A stretch of 64,000 bases of DNA, from assembly GCF_020532605.1 (NCBI RefSeq), contig NZ_JAJATW010000011.1:56158-120157 (forward strand). The letters run 5' to 3'. Source of the stretch: Marinomonas algarum (GTDB lineage: Bacteria; Pseudomonadota; Gammaproteobacteria; Pseudomonadales; Marinomonadaceae). How positions within the stretch are numbered: the stretch's first letter is position 1; each line of letters opens with the position of its first letter. A program made the translations under genes and the position numbers. Below are positions 1 to 9,529 of the stretch, in pieces. Under the pieces are notes generated by a model that made no database searches, was not told the DNA's origin, and was given only the letters and a program-made list of their open reading frames with translations.

Positions 1-372
1 ACAGCGGGTATGAATCCAAGAGATTCAAACCTTGAAAGACAGCTATTAATGATGAAAAGAGCCCGAGCAAGCCTCAAAAAGTTATTGGTTTTACCTTGTA
101 CGAGTCAAAGGCAAGTGTTGAAAACCGTCGTTGATGTTTACTCTCAAGTTCAACTTGATGGCTGTGTGTTGAGTAAACTCGATGAATCGGCCTCTTTAGG
201 TGAAGCGATTAGCGTGGTTATCGAAGAGGGTTTGCCTGTAGTATATATTGCTGATGGGCAGCGCATACCTGATGATATTGAACCAGCGCGAGCACACAAT
301 CTGATTAGTAGAGCTGTGTATACCGCTGATCATTATAGTCAACTTTATGGGTCTTTAAAGTATGGCAATTAG
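1..372 (+). CDS. flhF: Flagellar biosynthesis SRP-type GTPase FlhF, 3' end only
   Basis: This is the C-terminal part of FlhF, the SRP-family GTPase that sets the position and number of polar flagella. The frame is open from base 1, so the gene starts outside the window. Visible are a TAGMNPRD stretch, which matches the G3 (DTAGM) region, and SKLDE (the G4 T/SKxD guanine-specificity motif) followed by ASLGEAISV, as in SRP GTPases. The last residues, around IPDDIEPARAHNLISRAV, match the usual FlhF tail. It heads the fliA-che-mot cluster. In Pseudomonas, Vibrio and Shewanella fleN/flhG comes next, but here fliA follows directly. Family assignment is firm; the N-terminal domains are not visible. 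Confidence 0.93.
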   Translation, partial: TAGMNPRDSNLERQLLMMKRARASLKKLLVLPCTSQRQVLKTVVDVYSQVQLDGCVLSKLDESASLGEAISVVIEEGLPVVYIADGQRIPDDIEPARAHNLISRAVYTADHYSQLYGSLKYGN

Positions 373-398
373 CAAAAAAATGTGATTACTGAAAGCGT

Positions 399-419
399 TG
401 TACTGAACTATGTAGTACA
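399..419. repeat. Short inverted repeat between flhF and fliA
   Basis: TGTACT and AGTACA are perfect 6-base arms separated by 9 bases. They lie in the 96-base gap between flhF and fliA, about 50 bases before the chosen fliA start. It could be an operator or a small hairpin. No known binding-site consensus was recognised and it may be chance. Confidence 0.3.
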
Positions 420-468
420 GTTAGACAGCGCCACTAATTCGAATGGCAAGGGTTGCTTAGACTATTTT

Positions 469-1206
469 ATGCTGACCAAAACTGGATATAACACATACTC
501 AAAAAAAGCAACGCTGTCAGTGGATGCTATTGTCGAGCAATATGGCTTCTTGGTAAAAAAGATTGCTTACCACCTATTGGCTCGTTTACCAGACAGTGTT
601 GAAGTAGACGATTTGATTCAAGCAGGCATGATGGGGTTGATAGAGGCGTATAAACGCTTTGAGTCCTCCAAGGGGGCCAGCTTTGAGACCTATGCCGGTA
701 TACGTATTCGTGGTTCCATTATGGACGAAGTGCGTAAAACGGATTGGGCGCCACGCTCGGTTCGACGTAACGGTAGAGCGGTCGCCAACTCGATTAAAGA
801 GTTAGAGGCAACGTTAGGTCGTGAAGTGACGGATATGGAAGTAGCCGATCATATGGGGATAAGCATGACTGAATATCATGAAATGCTTCATTCGTCCATG
901 TCGACTCAGTTGTTTAGTTATGAAGAGATGTTGGACTCAGATGCTAACAACTTAGATAGCGTTCAATCTGAAATGGAAAGTACACCTTATTCACAAGTGG
1001 AAGAAAGTGGATTCCAGGATCAGCTGGCCGCAGAAATTGAGAATTTACCTGAGAGAGAAAAGTTGGTTTTGTCTCTTTATTATAATGAAGAGCTTAACTT
1101 AAAAGAAATTGGTGCTGTATTAGGCGTCAGTGAATCAAGAGTCAGTCAAATCCATAGCCAAGCGGCTATGCGGTTGCGTGCTCGACTAACTGATTGGCGA
1201 GATTAA
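469..1206 (+). CDS. fliA: RNA polymerase sigma factor FliA (sigma28)
   Basis: FliA directs RNA polymerase to late flagellar and chemotaxis promoters. The 245-residue product has sigma region 2 (LPDSVEVDDLIQAGMMGL, then FETYAGIRIRGSIMDEVRK and a DW-PRSVRR segment). It ends with sigma region 4 (LPEREKLVLSLYYNEELN and LKEIGAVLGVSESRVSQIHS), close to E. coli FliA throughout. The frame stays open upstream to a GTG at 382, but that 29-residue extension is not like FliA. The ATG at 469 gives the usual length of about 240 residues. The AAGGG upstream of it is rather distant, so the exact start is only probable. It lies between flhF and cheY, as in Pseudomonas apart from the missing fleN. Confidence 0.95.
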   Translation: MLTKTGYNTYSKKATLSVDAIVEQYGFLVKKIAYHLLARLPDSVEVDDLIQAGMMGLIEAYKRFESSKGASFETYAGIRIRGSIMDEVRKTDWAPRSVRRNGRAVANSIKELEATLGREVTDMEVADHMGISMTEYHEMLHSSMSTQLFSYEEMLDSDANNLDSVQSEMESTPYSQVEESGFQDQLAAEIENLPEREKLVLSLYYNEELNLKEIGAVLGVSESRVSQIHSQAAMRLRARLTDWRD

Positions 1207-1248
1207 TTATGAGTTGTGGAATTTTACCTTTAGGGTGTGGAGGTTGCG

Positions 1249-1641
1249 TTGGATAAAAACATGAAGATCCTAATTGTTGATGACTTCTCGACAATGAGAC
1301 GAATCATTAAAAATTTGCTGCGGGATTTAGGGTTTACCAATACAGTCGAAGCAGACGATGGAACAACAGCGTTGCCCATTCTTAAAGGGGGAACAATTGA
1401 CTTCTTGGTAACAGATTGGAATATGCCGGGTATGACGGGTATTGAATTGCTTCGTGCTGTTCGTGCTGATGAAAAACTGAAGAGCGTTCCTGTTCTCATG
1501 GTGACGGCAGAGGCAAAGCGTGATCAGATCATTGCTGCAGCTCAGGCCGGAGTGAATGGGTATGTAGTGAAACCCTTTACAGCTGTTGCGCTCAAAGAGA
1601 AGATCGAGAAAATATTTGAACGAATAGACGCTGCAAAATAG
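1249..1641 (+). CDS. cheY: Chemotaxis response regulator CheY
   Basis: CheY is a single-domain receiver. Phosphorylated by CheA, it binds the FliM switch and changes flagellar rotation. The 130-residue product has the acidic pair D11/D12, the phospho-acceptor D56 in VTDWNMPG, T86 in MVTAEAK and K108 in VVKPF. All match E. coli CheY shifted by one residue. I chose the TTG at 1249 because GGAGG sits five bases before it and the N-terminus then matches E. coli; the ATG at 1261 is the alternative. It is followed by its phosphatase gene cheZ after nine bases, with cheA and cheB further on, so the whole phosphorelay is co-transcribed. Confidence 0.96.
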   Translation: MDKNMKILIVDDFSTMRRIIKNLLRDLGFTNTVEADDGTTALPILKGGTIDFLVTDWNMPGMTGIELLRAVRADEKLKSVPVLMVTAEAKRDQIIAAAQAGVNGYVVKPFTAVALKEKIEKIFERIDAAK

Positions 1642-1650
1642 GGATTTCAC

Positions 1651-2439
1651 ATGTCAAACAAACTGGAGTCTGGGCTAGTGGATTTTGAGAAACTAGTAAA
1701 AGATGGCGCTGTGGAGCTTTTAAGTTGCATCGAAGTCGGTGATTTCAGTGCGGCGATTAAGAAAATACAAGAGCTAAGCGAGGCGCGTCATAATAGTTTT
1801 TATAACGAAGTTGGTTGTTTAACTCGCAGTTTACATGATGCTATCCGTGACTTTCAGGTTGGCTCTGTGGATCTGGTTGTTAATGACAGTGAGAAAGAGA
1901 AAACCAACAAAATCACCGACGCATCGGATCGATTAGATTACGTTATTGAAATGACCAGTGCGGCTGCGAATAAAACCATGGATATGGTTGATACCAGCGT
2001 GCCTGTGGCCAGTGAATTGCAAAGTCAAGCAAGAGACTTGCGCAAAGATTGGGCTCGACTGATCAAGCGTGATCTAAGCCCACAAGAGTTTCGAGATTTA
2101 TACAAGCGTATTGATGCATTCTTGTCTTACGCTGATGAAAGTGCAACGACGTTGCATTCAAACCTCAACACCATTCTTTTAGAGCAGGGTTACCAAGACT
2201 TAACCGGTCAGGTCATTGCTCGAGTGAATGATTTAATTCGAGATGTGGAAGAAAAACTTGTGCATCTTGTCGCTGTTGCTGGACGCGTTGATAGTATCTC
2301 AGGCATCGAACACGCTGAGGATGAGTCTGAGCACGATGACACTCGTGGACATGGCCCCGCTATTAATAAACAAAAAACACCTGAAGTACTGAATAGTCAA
2401 GACGAAGTAGACGACTTGCTATCAAGTCTTGGTTTCTAG
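1651..2439 (+). CDS. cheZ: CheY-P phosphatase CheZ
   Basis: CheZ removes the phosphate from CheY-P and so ends the tumble or reversal signal. The 262-residue protein is mostly helical. The catalytic segment YQDLTGQVIARV carries D183 and Q187, equivalent to D143 and Q147 in E. coli. The extreme C-terminus, QDEVDDLLSSLGF, is the conserved CheY-binding tail. It is longer than the E. coli protein (214 residues), with extra acidic residues before the tail, which is common in polar-flagellate relatives. AGGG stands seven bases before the ATG. It lies between cheY and cheA in the same operon. Confidence 0.95.
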   Translation: MSNKLESGLVDFEKLVKDGAVELLSCIEVGDFSAAIKKIQELSEARHNSFYNEVGCLTRSLHDAIRDFQVGSVDLVVNDSEKEKTNKITDASDRLDYVIEMTSAAANKTMDMVDTSVPVASELQSQARDLRKDWARLIKRDLSPQEFRDLYKRIDAFLSYADESATTLHSNLNTILLEQGYQDLTGQVIARVNDLIRDVEEKLVHLVAVAGRVDSISGIEHAEDESEHDDTRGHGPAINKQKTPEVLNSQDEVDDLLSSLGF

Positions 2440-2451
2440 AAGGAGCTGAGG

Positions 2452-4713
2452 ATGAGTTTCGAGGTCGATGAAGAGATTCTACAAGATTTTTTGGTAGAGG
2501 CTGGGGAAATCCTAGAGCAACTCTCTGAACAGTTAGTAGACTTAGAGCAAAACCCTGATGATAAGCCTTTGCTTAATGCCATTTTCCGTGGTTTTCATAC
2601 AGTCAAAGGGGGTGCTGGTTTCTTACAGCTAACCGCTTTGGTTAACTGTTGTCATTATGCAGAGAGTGTTTTTGATATTCTAAGAAACGGTCAACGTCAA
2701 ATTGATTCTGACCTGATGGACATCGTTTTGCAGGCACTGGATGCCGTCAATGAGATGTTTGATGTGGTCAGAGCGGGTGGTGAGCCAGAAGAGGCTCCTC
2801 CTGAGTTAATTGATGCTCTAAAAGCGTACGCTGTTCCACCATCAGAAGATGAGTTGGCGGAAGACGATCAAGAAGAGGTTGATGAGGCCGCTTCTGATGA
2901 GGTCGAGCCTGAAGAACCATCGGTGACGGAAGAAAGTGACACGGCAGAGTCAACGGCCAATCAATCCGTGGATATTTCTGATGATGAATTTGAGTCGTTA
3001 TTGAATGCATTGGGTGAAGACACAACAGCACCTCAAGACCCTAAAAAGTCTAATGCTGTGCCTGAAAATACAGAAAAAACCGATGATGAGATCACTGAAG
3101 ATGAGTTTGATGCCTTACTGGATCAGCTCCACGGTGGCGGTGCGCCTGGCGTAGGCGGATCGGAAGGTAATACTGACGAGGGCAAGGCGAATTCTGACAT
3201 TGACGCTTCGTCGGATGACATCACGGAAGAAGAATTTGAAGCTTTGCTTGATAAACTGCATGGCGAAAAGTCCGCTCCAGAAGGCAGCAAAGACAAAGCA
3301 CCTGATACTGCTTCGTCGGCATCGGGTGAAGAGTCTGACCTTATTACAGAGGACGAATTTGAGTCCCTGTTAGACAGCCTGCACAGTCAAGAGAAAGAAA
3401 AGCAAGCGAAAGAAAAGTCGACCGAAAAACCAGCAGAAAAACCGAAAGAGACACCAAAGCCTAAGGCGAAACCAAAAGTAGCGCCTAAGCCAGAAAAAGC
3501 AAAAGCAGAGCCAGCTAAAGAAAAAGTGACTCACGCTCCTGTGACTCAAGAAGCGACTGTTCGAGTGGATACGAAGCGACTTGATGACATCATGAACATG
3601 GTGGGTGAACTTGTTTTAGTGCGAAACCGTTTGGTTCGCTTAGGTTTACAAAGTGATGATGAGTCGATGGGGAAAGCGGTTTCCAACTTAGATGTGGTAA
3701 CCGGAGACCTGCAGAACGCTGTGATGAAGACGCGGATGCAGCCGATCAAGAAAGTCTTTGGTAAGTTCCCTCGTGTGGTTCGAGATTTGGCTCGGAACAT
3801 GAAAAAAGAAGTCAATTTAGAGCTTCGAGGAGAGGAAACAGACTTAGATAAGAACTTGGTGGAGGCTTTGGCTGATCCTCTCGTTCACTTGGTTCGAAAC
3901 TCAGTAGACCATGGTGTTGAGCCGCCTGATGTGCGTGAAGCAAAAGGGAAACCAAGAGTTGGTCACGTTATTCTTTCTGCAGAGCAAGAGGGTGATCACA
4001 TTCTTTTGTCGATTGAAGATGATGGCGCAGGTATGGATCCGGCTTTCTTGCGTAAGAAAGCGGTTGAAAAGGGGCTGATGGATACCGATGCGGCAGAGCG
4101 TTTATCTGACGAAGAAGCGTTTAACCTGATCTTTGCTCCTGGGTTTTCCACAAAAGTAGAAGTAACCGATGTCTCTGGTCGTGGTGTGGGAATGGACGTT
4201 GTTAAAACGAAAATTTCTCAACTTAATGGCACGCTTCAGATTAAATCCGTTTTAGGTCAAGGTTCGCGCTTTATTATTAAAGTGCCACTGACGTTGGCAA
4301 TTATGCCGACCTTAATGGTGACTCTGTCGGATCAAGCGTTTGCTTTCCCACTCGTCAGCGTGAATGAGATTTTCCATCTTAACCTGAAAAAGACCAATAT
4401 CGTTGACGGTCAGCAAGTGGTGGTTATTCGCGGTAAAACATTACCGATTTTCCATCTGAAAAACTGGTTGATAAAGAATCGTCATGAGGATAACCAGCCA
4501 TCAGAAGCGCATGTCGTTGTCATTCAAGTAGGTATGAGCGAAGTAGGTTTTGTGGTGGATCAACTGGTTGGTCAAGAAGAAGTCGTTATTAAGCCGCTTG
4601 GTAAGATGTTACAAGGAACAGCGGGCATGGCAGGGGCAACAATTACCGGTGATGGTCGTATTGCATTAATCCTTGACGTGCCTAGCATGCTGAAGTGTTA
4701 CGCATCTAGGTAG
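2452..4713 (+). CDS. cheA: Chemotaxis histidine kinase CheA
   Basis: CheA is the receptor-coupled kinase that phosphorylates CheY and CheB. The 753-residue protein begins with an HPt (P1) domain, with phospho-site H49 in FHTVKGGAGF. A long acidic and Lys/Pro-rich linker (about 120-365) contains four copies of an (I)-(T/S)-(D/E)-(D/E)-E-F-(D/E)-x-L-L motif. Then come the P3 dimerisation helix (from about 368, IMNMVGELVLVRNRL), the P4 ATPase with N box LVRNSVDHGVE near 477, EDDGAGMD near 523 and GRGVGMDVV near 576, and the CheW-like P5 domain from about 610. No clear P2 (CheY/CheB-binding) domain is seen; the linker repeats occupy that place. AAGGAG precedes the ATG. Confidence 0.96.
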   Translation: MSFEVDEEILQDFLVEAGEILEQLSEQLVDLEQNPDDKPLLNAIFRGFHTVKGGAGFLQLTALVNCCHYAESVFDILRNGQRQIDSDLMDIVLQALDAVNEMFDVVRAGGEPEEAPPELIDALKAYAVPPSEDELAEDDQEEVDEAASDEVEPEEPSVTEESDTAESTANQSVDISDDEFESLLNALGEDTTAPQDPKKSNAVPENTEKTDDEITEDEFDALLDQLHGGGAPGVGGSEGNTDEGKANSDIDASSDDITEEEFEALLDKLHGEKSAPEGSKDKAPDTASSASGEESDLITEDEFESLLDSLHSQEKEKQAKEKSTEKPAEKPKETPKPKAKPKVAPKPEKAKAEPAKEKVTHAPVTQEATVRVDTKRLDDIMNMVGELVLVRNRLVRLGLQSDDESMGKAVSNLDVVTGDLQNAVMKTRMQPIKKVFGKFPRVVRDLARNMKKEVNLELRGEETDLDKNLVEALADPLVHLVRNSVDHGVEPPDVREAKGKPRVGHVILSAEQEGDHILLSIEDDGAGMDPAFLRKKAVEKGLMDTDAAERLSDEEAFNLIFAPGFSTKVEVTDVSGRGVGMDVVKTKISQLNGTLQIKSVLGQGSRFIIKVPLTLAIMPTLMVTLSDQAFAFPLVSVNEIFHLNLKKTNIVDGQQVVVIRGKTLPIFHLKNWLIKNRHEDNQPSEAHVVVIQVGMSEVGFVVDQLVGQEEVVIKPLGKMLQGTAGMAGATITGDGRIALILDVPSMLKCYASR

Positions 4714-4739
4714 CAAGTTTTTCGTTTAGGGGATGTAAT

Positions 4740-5804
4740 ATGCCTATTAAGGTGCTTGTTGTAGATGACTCGGGTTTCTTCAGGCGACGTTTGGTAGAAA
4801 TATTCGAGTCTGATTCTCGTCTTATCGTAGTGGGTACAGCGAGTAACGGCCGTGAGGCTATTGATAAAGTGCAGTCGTTATCACCCGATGTGGTGACAAT
4901 GGATTATGAAATGCCCATTTTAGATGGCATTGCGGCTGTTAGTAGCATCATGAAGAATAAGCCAACGCCTGTGTTGATGTTTTCTTCGTTGACGCATGAA
5001 GGGGCGAAAATCACCCTTGATGCATTAGAAGCGGGTGCGGTTGATTTTATGCCAAAGAATTTCGAGGATATCTCTCGAGATTCTGAGATGGTAAGACGTG
5101 CTTTGGTTGATCGTGTTTTGGTTGTTGCTAGAACACGCTTTTCTGGTAATCAAAGGTATGTAGAGCCACCTAGGCCTCGTGAAGCGCCTAAGCCTATCGT
5201 TACAGAGCGTGGTGTTATCATTCCTCGCTCTCGTAAACGGGTTAGCTTGGTTGCCATTGGGACTTCAACAGGGGGACCAATGGCGTTACAGGCGGTATTG
5301 ACGAAATTACCAAAAAATTTTGCTGCTCCTTTAGTCTTGGTTCAACATATGCCTGCGGCGTTTACGGGGGCTTTTGCTGATCGTTTGAATAATATCTGTC
5401 AGATCACAGTGAAAGAAGCAAAAGATGGAGATCGCCTCCAAGCTGGGGTTGCCTTGTTAGCACCCGGCGGCAAGCAAATGATGATTGACCCTCGAAATGG
5501 GGGGTGTGTCAGAATTTTGGATGGAGATGAGCGGCTAAACTATAAACCTTCCGTGGATGTGACTTTTGGCTCCGCGTCTAAGTGTTACCCCGGAAAAGTC
5601 TTATCTGTAGTAATGACCGGCATGGGGGTAGATGGGCGAGATGGTGCTCGTATGCTTAAAAACTCAGGGTCAAGAGTGTGGATTCAAAGTGAAGAGTCAT
5701 GTGTTATCTATGGTATGCCAATGGCCATCGAGAAAGCCAACCTTGCTGATGAAATCATACATTTAGATCATATCGGTGAGCGTATTGCACGTGAGGTTGT
5801 CTAG
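4740..5804 (+). CDS. cheB: Protein-glutamate methylesterase/glutaminase CheB
   Basis: CheB demethylates (and deamidates) chemoreceptors for adaptation and is activated by CheA. Its 354 residues form an N-terminal receiver (D9/D10, phospho-site D55 in TMDYEMP), a linker and a C-terminal esterase. The catalytic triad is visible as S176 in IGTSTGGP, H203 in VQHMP and D298 in MTGMGVDGRDG. AGGGGA lies six bases before the ATG. Its TAG stop shares a base with the GTG start of motC, which indicates translational coupling. No cheR is present in this window. Confidence 0.95.
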   Translation: MPIKVLVVDDSGFFRRRLVEIFESDSRLIVVGTASNGREAIDKVQSLSPDVVTMDYEMPILDGIAAVSSIMKNKPTPVLMFSSLTHEGAKITLDALEAGAVDFMPKNFEDISRDSEMVRRALVDRVLVVARTRFSGNQRYVEPPRPREAPKPIVTERGVIIPRSRKRVSLVAIGTSTGGPMALQAVLTKLPKNFAAPLVLVQHMPAAFTGAFADRLNNICQITVKEAKDGDRLQAGVALLAPGGKQMMIDPRNGGCVRILDGDERLNYKPSVDVTFGSASKCYPGKVLSVVMTGMGVDGRDGARMLKNSGSRVWIQSEESCVIYGMPMAIEKANLADEIIHLDHIGERIAREVV

Positions 5805-6541
5805 TGGATTTTGTGACTTTAGCCGGACTGATTATTGCTTTTAGTTCCGTATTTTTAGCGAACTGGCTAGGAGGAGGAGACGTTGTTCTGCTCCTCAACT
5901 TACCTTCAGCCATCATTGTTATTGTCGGCAGTATTGGTGCCACGTTAATTCAAAGTAATATTCAAGAGTCTCTGCGTGCCTTTGCGCTGGTTAAGTGGAG
6001 TCTTTTCCCTCCTGTCTATGACTTCAATTCCGCTCGTTCTTCCTTAAACAGTCTTGCTCATAAAGCCCGTAAGTTTTCTTTGTTAGCGTTAGAGTCGGAC
6101 ATCGAAGTGTTAGGGAATTCTTTTTCCAGTCGTGCATTGCAGATGGCCATTGATGGTGCTGAGGCCGATTCTCTTTCAGACCGTTTACACGATGATGCTG
6201 TTCGTCTTTATGATAGGCGAATGAAAAGTGTGTCGTTTTTAGAGTCTATTGGTGGTTATGCGCCAACGCTCGGGATCATGGGGTCCGTTTTAGGTTTGAT
6301 CCAAGCCATGGCTAATTTAGACAGTCCAGAAGCATTGGGGCATGGTATTGCGGTTGCATTTGTATCCACTTTGTACGGCCAAGGTTTTGCAAATTTAGTC
6401 GTTTTTCCTATAGTTAAAAAGCTAACGGGCTACATAGAAAAAGAGCTGCTTTATCATCAATTATTGATCGATGGGATTTGCGGTATCGCTTTGGGCAAAC
6501 ACCCTTATCGATTAGAGCTTGAGCTGGATACCTATGAGTGA
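5804..6541 (+). CDS. motC: Flagellar stator subunit MotC (MotA family)
   Basis: This is a MotA/PomA-family inner-membrane protein, the channel-forming half of a second flagellar stator. The 245-residue product has hydrophobic segments near 3-20 and 32-50 and a C-terminal pair around 140-205 (ESIGGYAPTLGIMGSVLGLIQAM, then AFVSTLYGQGFANLVV) that is typical of the family. The GTG start overlaps the cheB stop by one base (TAGTG), and its own end overlaps motD by eight bases. Placement after cheB matches MotC of Pseudomonas, where MotCD works alongside MotAB. The coupling ion cannot be decided with certainty from sequence. Confidence 0.92.
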   Translation: MDFVTLAGLIIAFSSVFLANWLGGGDVVLLLNLPSAIIVIVGSIGATLIQSNIQESLRAFALVKWSLFPPVYDFNSARSSLNSLAHKARKFSLLALESDIEVLGNSFSSRALQMAIDGAEADSLSDRLHDDAVRLYDRRMKSVSFLESIGGYAPTLGIMGSVLGLIQAMANLDSPEALGHGIAVAFVSTLYGQGFANLVVFPIVKKLTGYIEKELLYHQLLIDGICGIALGKHPYRLELELDTYE

Positions 6542-7349
6542 TGCTCCCAAGCCACCAAGACGTCGAAGAGCGATTCCTAAAACATCGTCTTCTAACACTC
6601 AGGGGCGAGATCGATGGATACTGTCTTATGCTGATTTTATCACTTTGTTGTTTGCGTTTTTCGTTGCCTTATATTCATTATCTTTGCAAAGCAATGGCGA
6701 TGAGCAGCGTTTAAAAGAAAGTTTGGATGGCGTGTTTGAAGCGGTACAAAAGTCAGTTAAGCCTATCAATATTGGTGAGCCGGTTGTAGGGGAACCAAAA
6801 GACATTGATGTGATCGAAACGAAGATCATTCCTGAGGCTATTCCATCAATAGAAGAAAGTCGTTCCTCAGTTATTTTCTCTTTGCTAGACCAAGTAGTAG
6901 AAAGTCAGTTTACAGGCTTGCGAGCCTTAGGTGAAATTGCTGTTTCTGAGTCCGCCGATTGGGTGAGCCTTGAATTGAACTCTGGTTTGCTGTTTGGTCA
7001 GGGAGAATATGAGTTAACGAACGAAGCGGTTGCGCTCTTAATGGTCGTCGCAAATGTATTGAAAAGGTACCCTTCGGTGATATTGGTGGAAGGAAATACG
7101 GATAACTTACCTGTGGTCTCGAGTCGTCTGGTGTCTAACTGGCATTTATCGAGTTTACGTTCGTCGTCGGTGGTTGACGAACTGGTCTACCGTGGCGTCA
7201 ACCCAAAAATGATTGCGCCTATTGGTTTTTCGAGTGAACACCCTCAAGTGAGAAACAATAATGAGGATGGACGCCAGCAAAACCGTCGTGTGGTGTTGAG
7301 GATTAGTAAGCGTGACGCTGATAATGTTTACGATTACTTGTTCCAATAG
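6534..7349 (+). CDS. motD: Flagellar stator subunit MotD (MotB family, OmpA domain)
   Basis: MotD anchors the MotC channel to peptidoglycan. The 271-residue product has a basic N-terminus (PPRRRRA) and one membrane helix around SYADFITLLFAFFVALYSLS, whose Asp is the conserved ion-binding residue of MotB. An OmpA-like peptidoglycan-binding domain follows, with VEGNTDNLPV and NWHLSSLRSSSVVDEL, ending NRRVVLRI. The real start is the ATG at 6534, overlapping the motC stop; an in-frame TTG at 6519 has no support. The pair forms the second stator of the cluster. Confidence 0.93.
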   Translation: MSDAPKPPRRRRAIPKTSSSNTQGRDRWILSYADFITLLFAFFVALYSLSLQSNGDEQRLKESLDGVFEAVQKSVKPINIGEPVVGEPKDIDVIETKIIPEAIPSIEESRSSVIFSLLDQVVESQFTGLRALGEIAVSESADWVSLELNSGLLFGQGEYELTNEAVALLMVVANVLKRYPSVILVEGNTDNLPVVSSRLVSNWHLSSLRSSSVVDELVYRGVNPKMIAPIGFSSEHPQVRNNNEDGRQQNRRVVLRISKRDADNVYDYLFQ

Positions 7350-7418
7350 CCTATTACTGTATATGATGGCACAAAATTCATAGGCAAAATAACAGCATAG
7401 AATCTCAGGGGAGTCAGA

Positions 7419-8200
7419 GTGCACATTTGGGCAGTGGCGAATCAAAAAGGTGGCGTAGGTAAAACGACAACAGTGGTGTCATTAGCTGGGTTGTTGGCAG
7501 ACTCTGGCAAGCGGGTACTGATGATAGACCTTGACCCTCATGGTTCTTTGACCAGTTATTTTCGTTTTGATCCAGACTCTATCGAAAAAAGCAGTTATAA
7601 CTTATTTCAGACCACAGGGAAAATCCCCGACTCTTTACCCGCTTCTTTAATATTAGAAACGGGGCATCCTAACTTGTCTTTATTGCCTTCTTCGACGGCA
7701 CTGGCAACCCTGGAGCGCCATGCTCAGGCGCAAGGTGGAATGGGGTTGGTGGTTTCAAAGACATTGGCGATTCTATGGGATGATTACGATTACGTCTTAA
7801 TTGATAGCCCTCCTGTATTAGGGGTGCTGATGATTAACGCGTTAGCCGCCTGTCAGCAACTTGTGATTCCCGTTCAAACAGAGTTTCTGGCGATTAAAGG
7901 TTTAGAGCGTATGGTTCGCACTTTAACCATGATTAATCGTGCGAGAAAGCGCCCCGTGCCTTATATCATTGTGCCGACTCTGTTTGATCGCCGTACTCAA
8001 GCGTCAAATAAAAGTTTGCGCAGTCTCAAAGATGCTTATGATGAGTTGGTTTGGCATTCAGTGATTCCGGTCGACACAAAGTTAAGGGATGCGAGTACAG
8101 CAGGTGTTGCTCCATCGGCTTTGGATCGTAATGCTAGAGGTATCAAAGCGTATGCTAGCCTGATGGAATCTTTGATGGCACCTGCGGCAGTAGATGGTTT

Positions 8201-8204
<4 letters not shown>
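7419..8204 (+). CDS. parC: Chemotaxis-cluster ParA-like ATPase (ParC/Soj type)
   Basis: This 261-residue MinD/ParA-type ATPase has the deviant Walker [10 protein letters not shown] near the N-terminus, DLDPHGSLT, and a Walker B-like [10 protein letters not shown]. In Vibrio and Pseudomonas the ParA homologue in this position between motD and a cheW-like gene (ParC) places chemotaxis arrays at the cell pole. Here the next gene is the cheW-like partner ParP, joined by an ATGA overlap, so the same job is inferred. It is not FleN/FlhG, whose place is between flhF and fliA. The GTG start at 7419 follows GGGGAG. Confidence 0.9.
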
Positions 8205-8989
<785 letters not shown>

Positions 8990-9013
8990 TAAGAGCCTCT
9001 TGGGGGAGTAACC

Positions 9014-9511
9014 ATGTCAACCACAACCAGTCTTGCATTAAACAGTGCAAATCAAGCAGAAGATCCCATGTTGCAATGGGTGACGTTTCGTCTAGAAAAT
9101 GAAATCTATGGCGTAAATGTTATGCAGGTTAAAGAAGTTCTGCGTTATACCGAGGTCGCGCCGGTTCCGGGTGCTCCGTCTTTTGTGTTGGGTATTATTC
9201 ATCTACGTGGCACGGTTGTCACCGTTATCGACACTTGTCAGCGCTTTGATCTGCCCTCTGGTGAGATTACAGATTCAACCCGTATTATGATTTTAGAAGT
9301 AGACGGCCATGTTATTGGTATTCTGGTCGATGCGGTTTCAGAGGTTGTGTATCTGCGTCAATCGGAAATTGAACCGTCTCCTAACGTGGGTAACGATGAT
9401 TCGTCTAAATTTATCCAAGGTGTCTGTCATAAAAATGATATTTTATTGATCCTTGTTGACCTAGATAAGCTTCTGTCAGAAACGGAGTGGTCTGAAGTCG
9501 CGTCAATGTAA
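9014..9511 (+). CDS. cheW: Chemotaxis coupling protein CheW
   Basis: CheW bridges chemoreceptors and CheA. The 165-residue protein is a single CheW domain: WVTFRLENEIYGVNVMQVKEV, then VPGAPSFVLGIIHLRGTVV and the VIDTCQRFDL region, ending with a VDLDKLLSETE segment. An unusually strong GGGGGAG precedes the ATG at 9014. It follows parP and precedes the DUF2802 gene in the Pseudomonas order. Confidence 0.95.
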   Translation: MSTTTSLALNSANQAEDPMLQWVTFRLENEIYGVNVMQVKEVLRYTEVAPVPGAPSFVLGIIHLRGTVVTVIDTCQRFDLPSGEITDSTRIMILEVDGHVIGILVDAVSEVVYLRQSEIEPSPNVGNDDSSKFIQGVCHKNDILLILVDLDKLLSETEWSEVASM

Positions 9512-9529
9512 TTAAGACAAGAGAGCTCA

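Noticed and set aside
382..468. In-frame 29-residue N-terminal extension of fliA from a GTG
   Set aside because: The extension does not resemble FliA and the ATG at 469 gives the normal length.
7367..7382. TGGCAC upstream of parC as a sigma54 promoter
   Set aside because: The -12 part does not match (no TTGC at the right distance), and the gene is within a long co-directional cluster.
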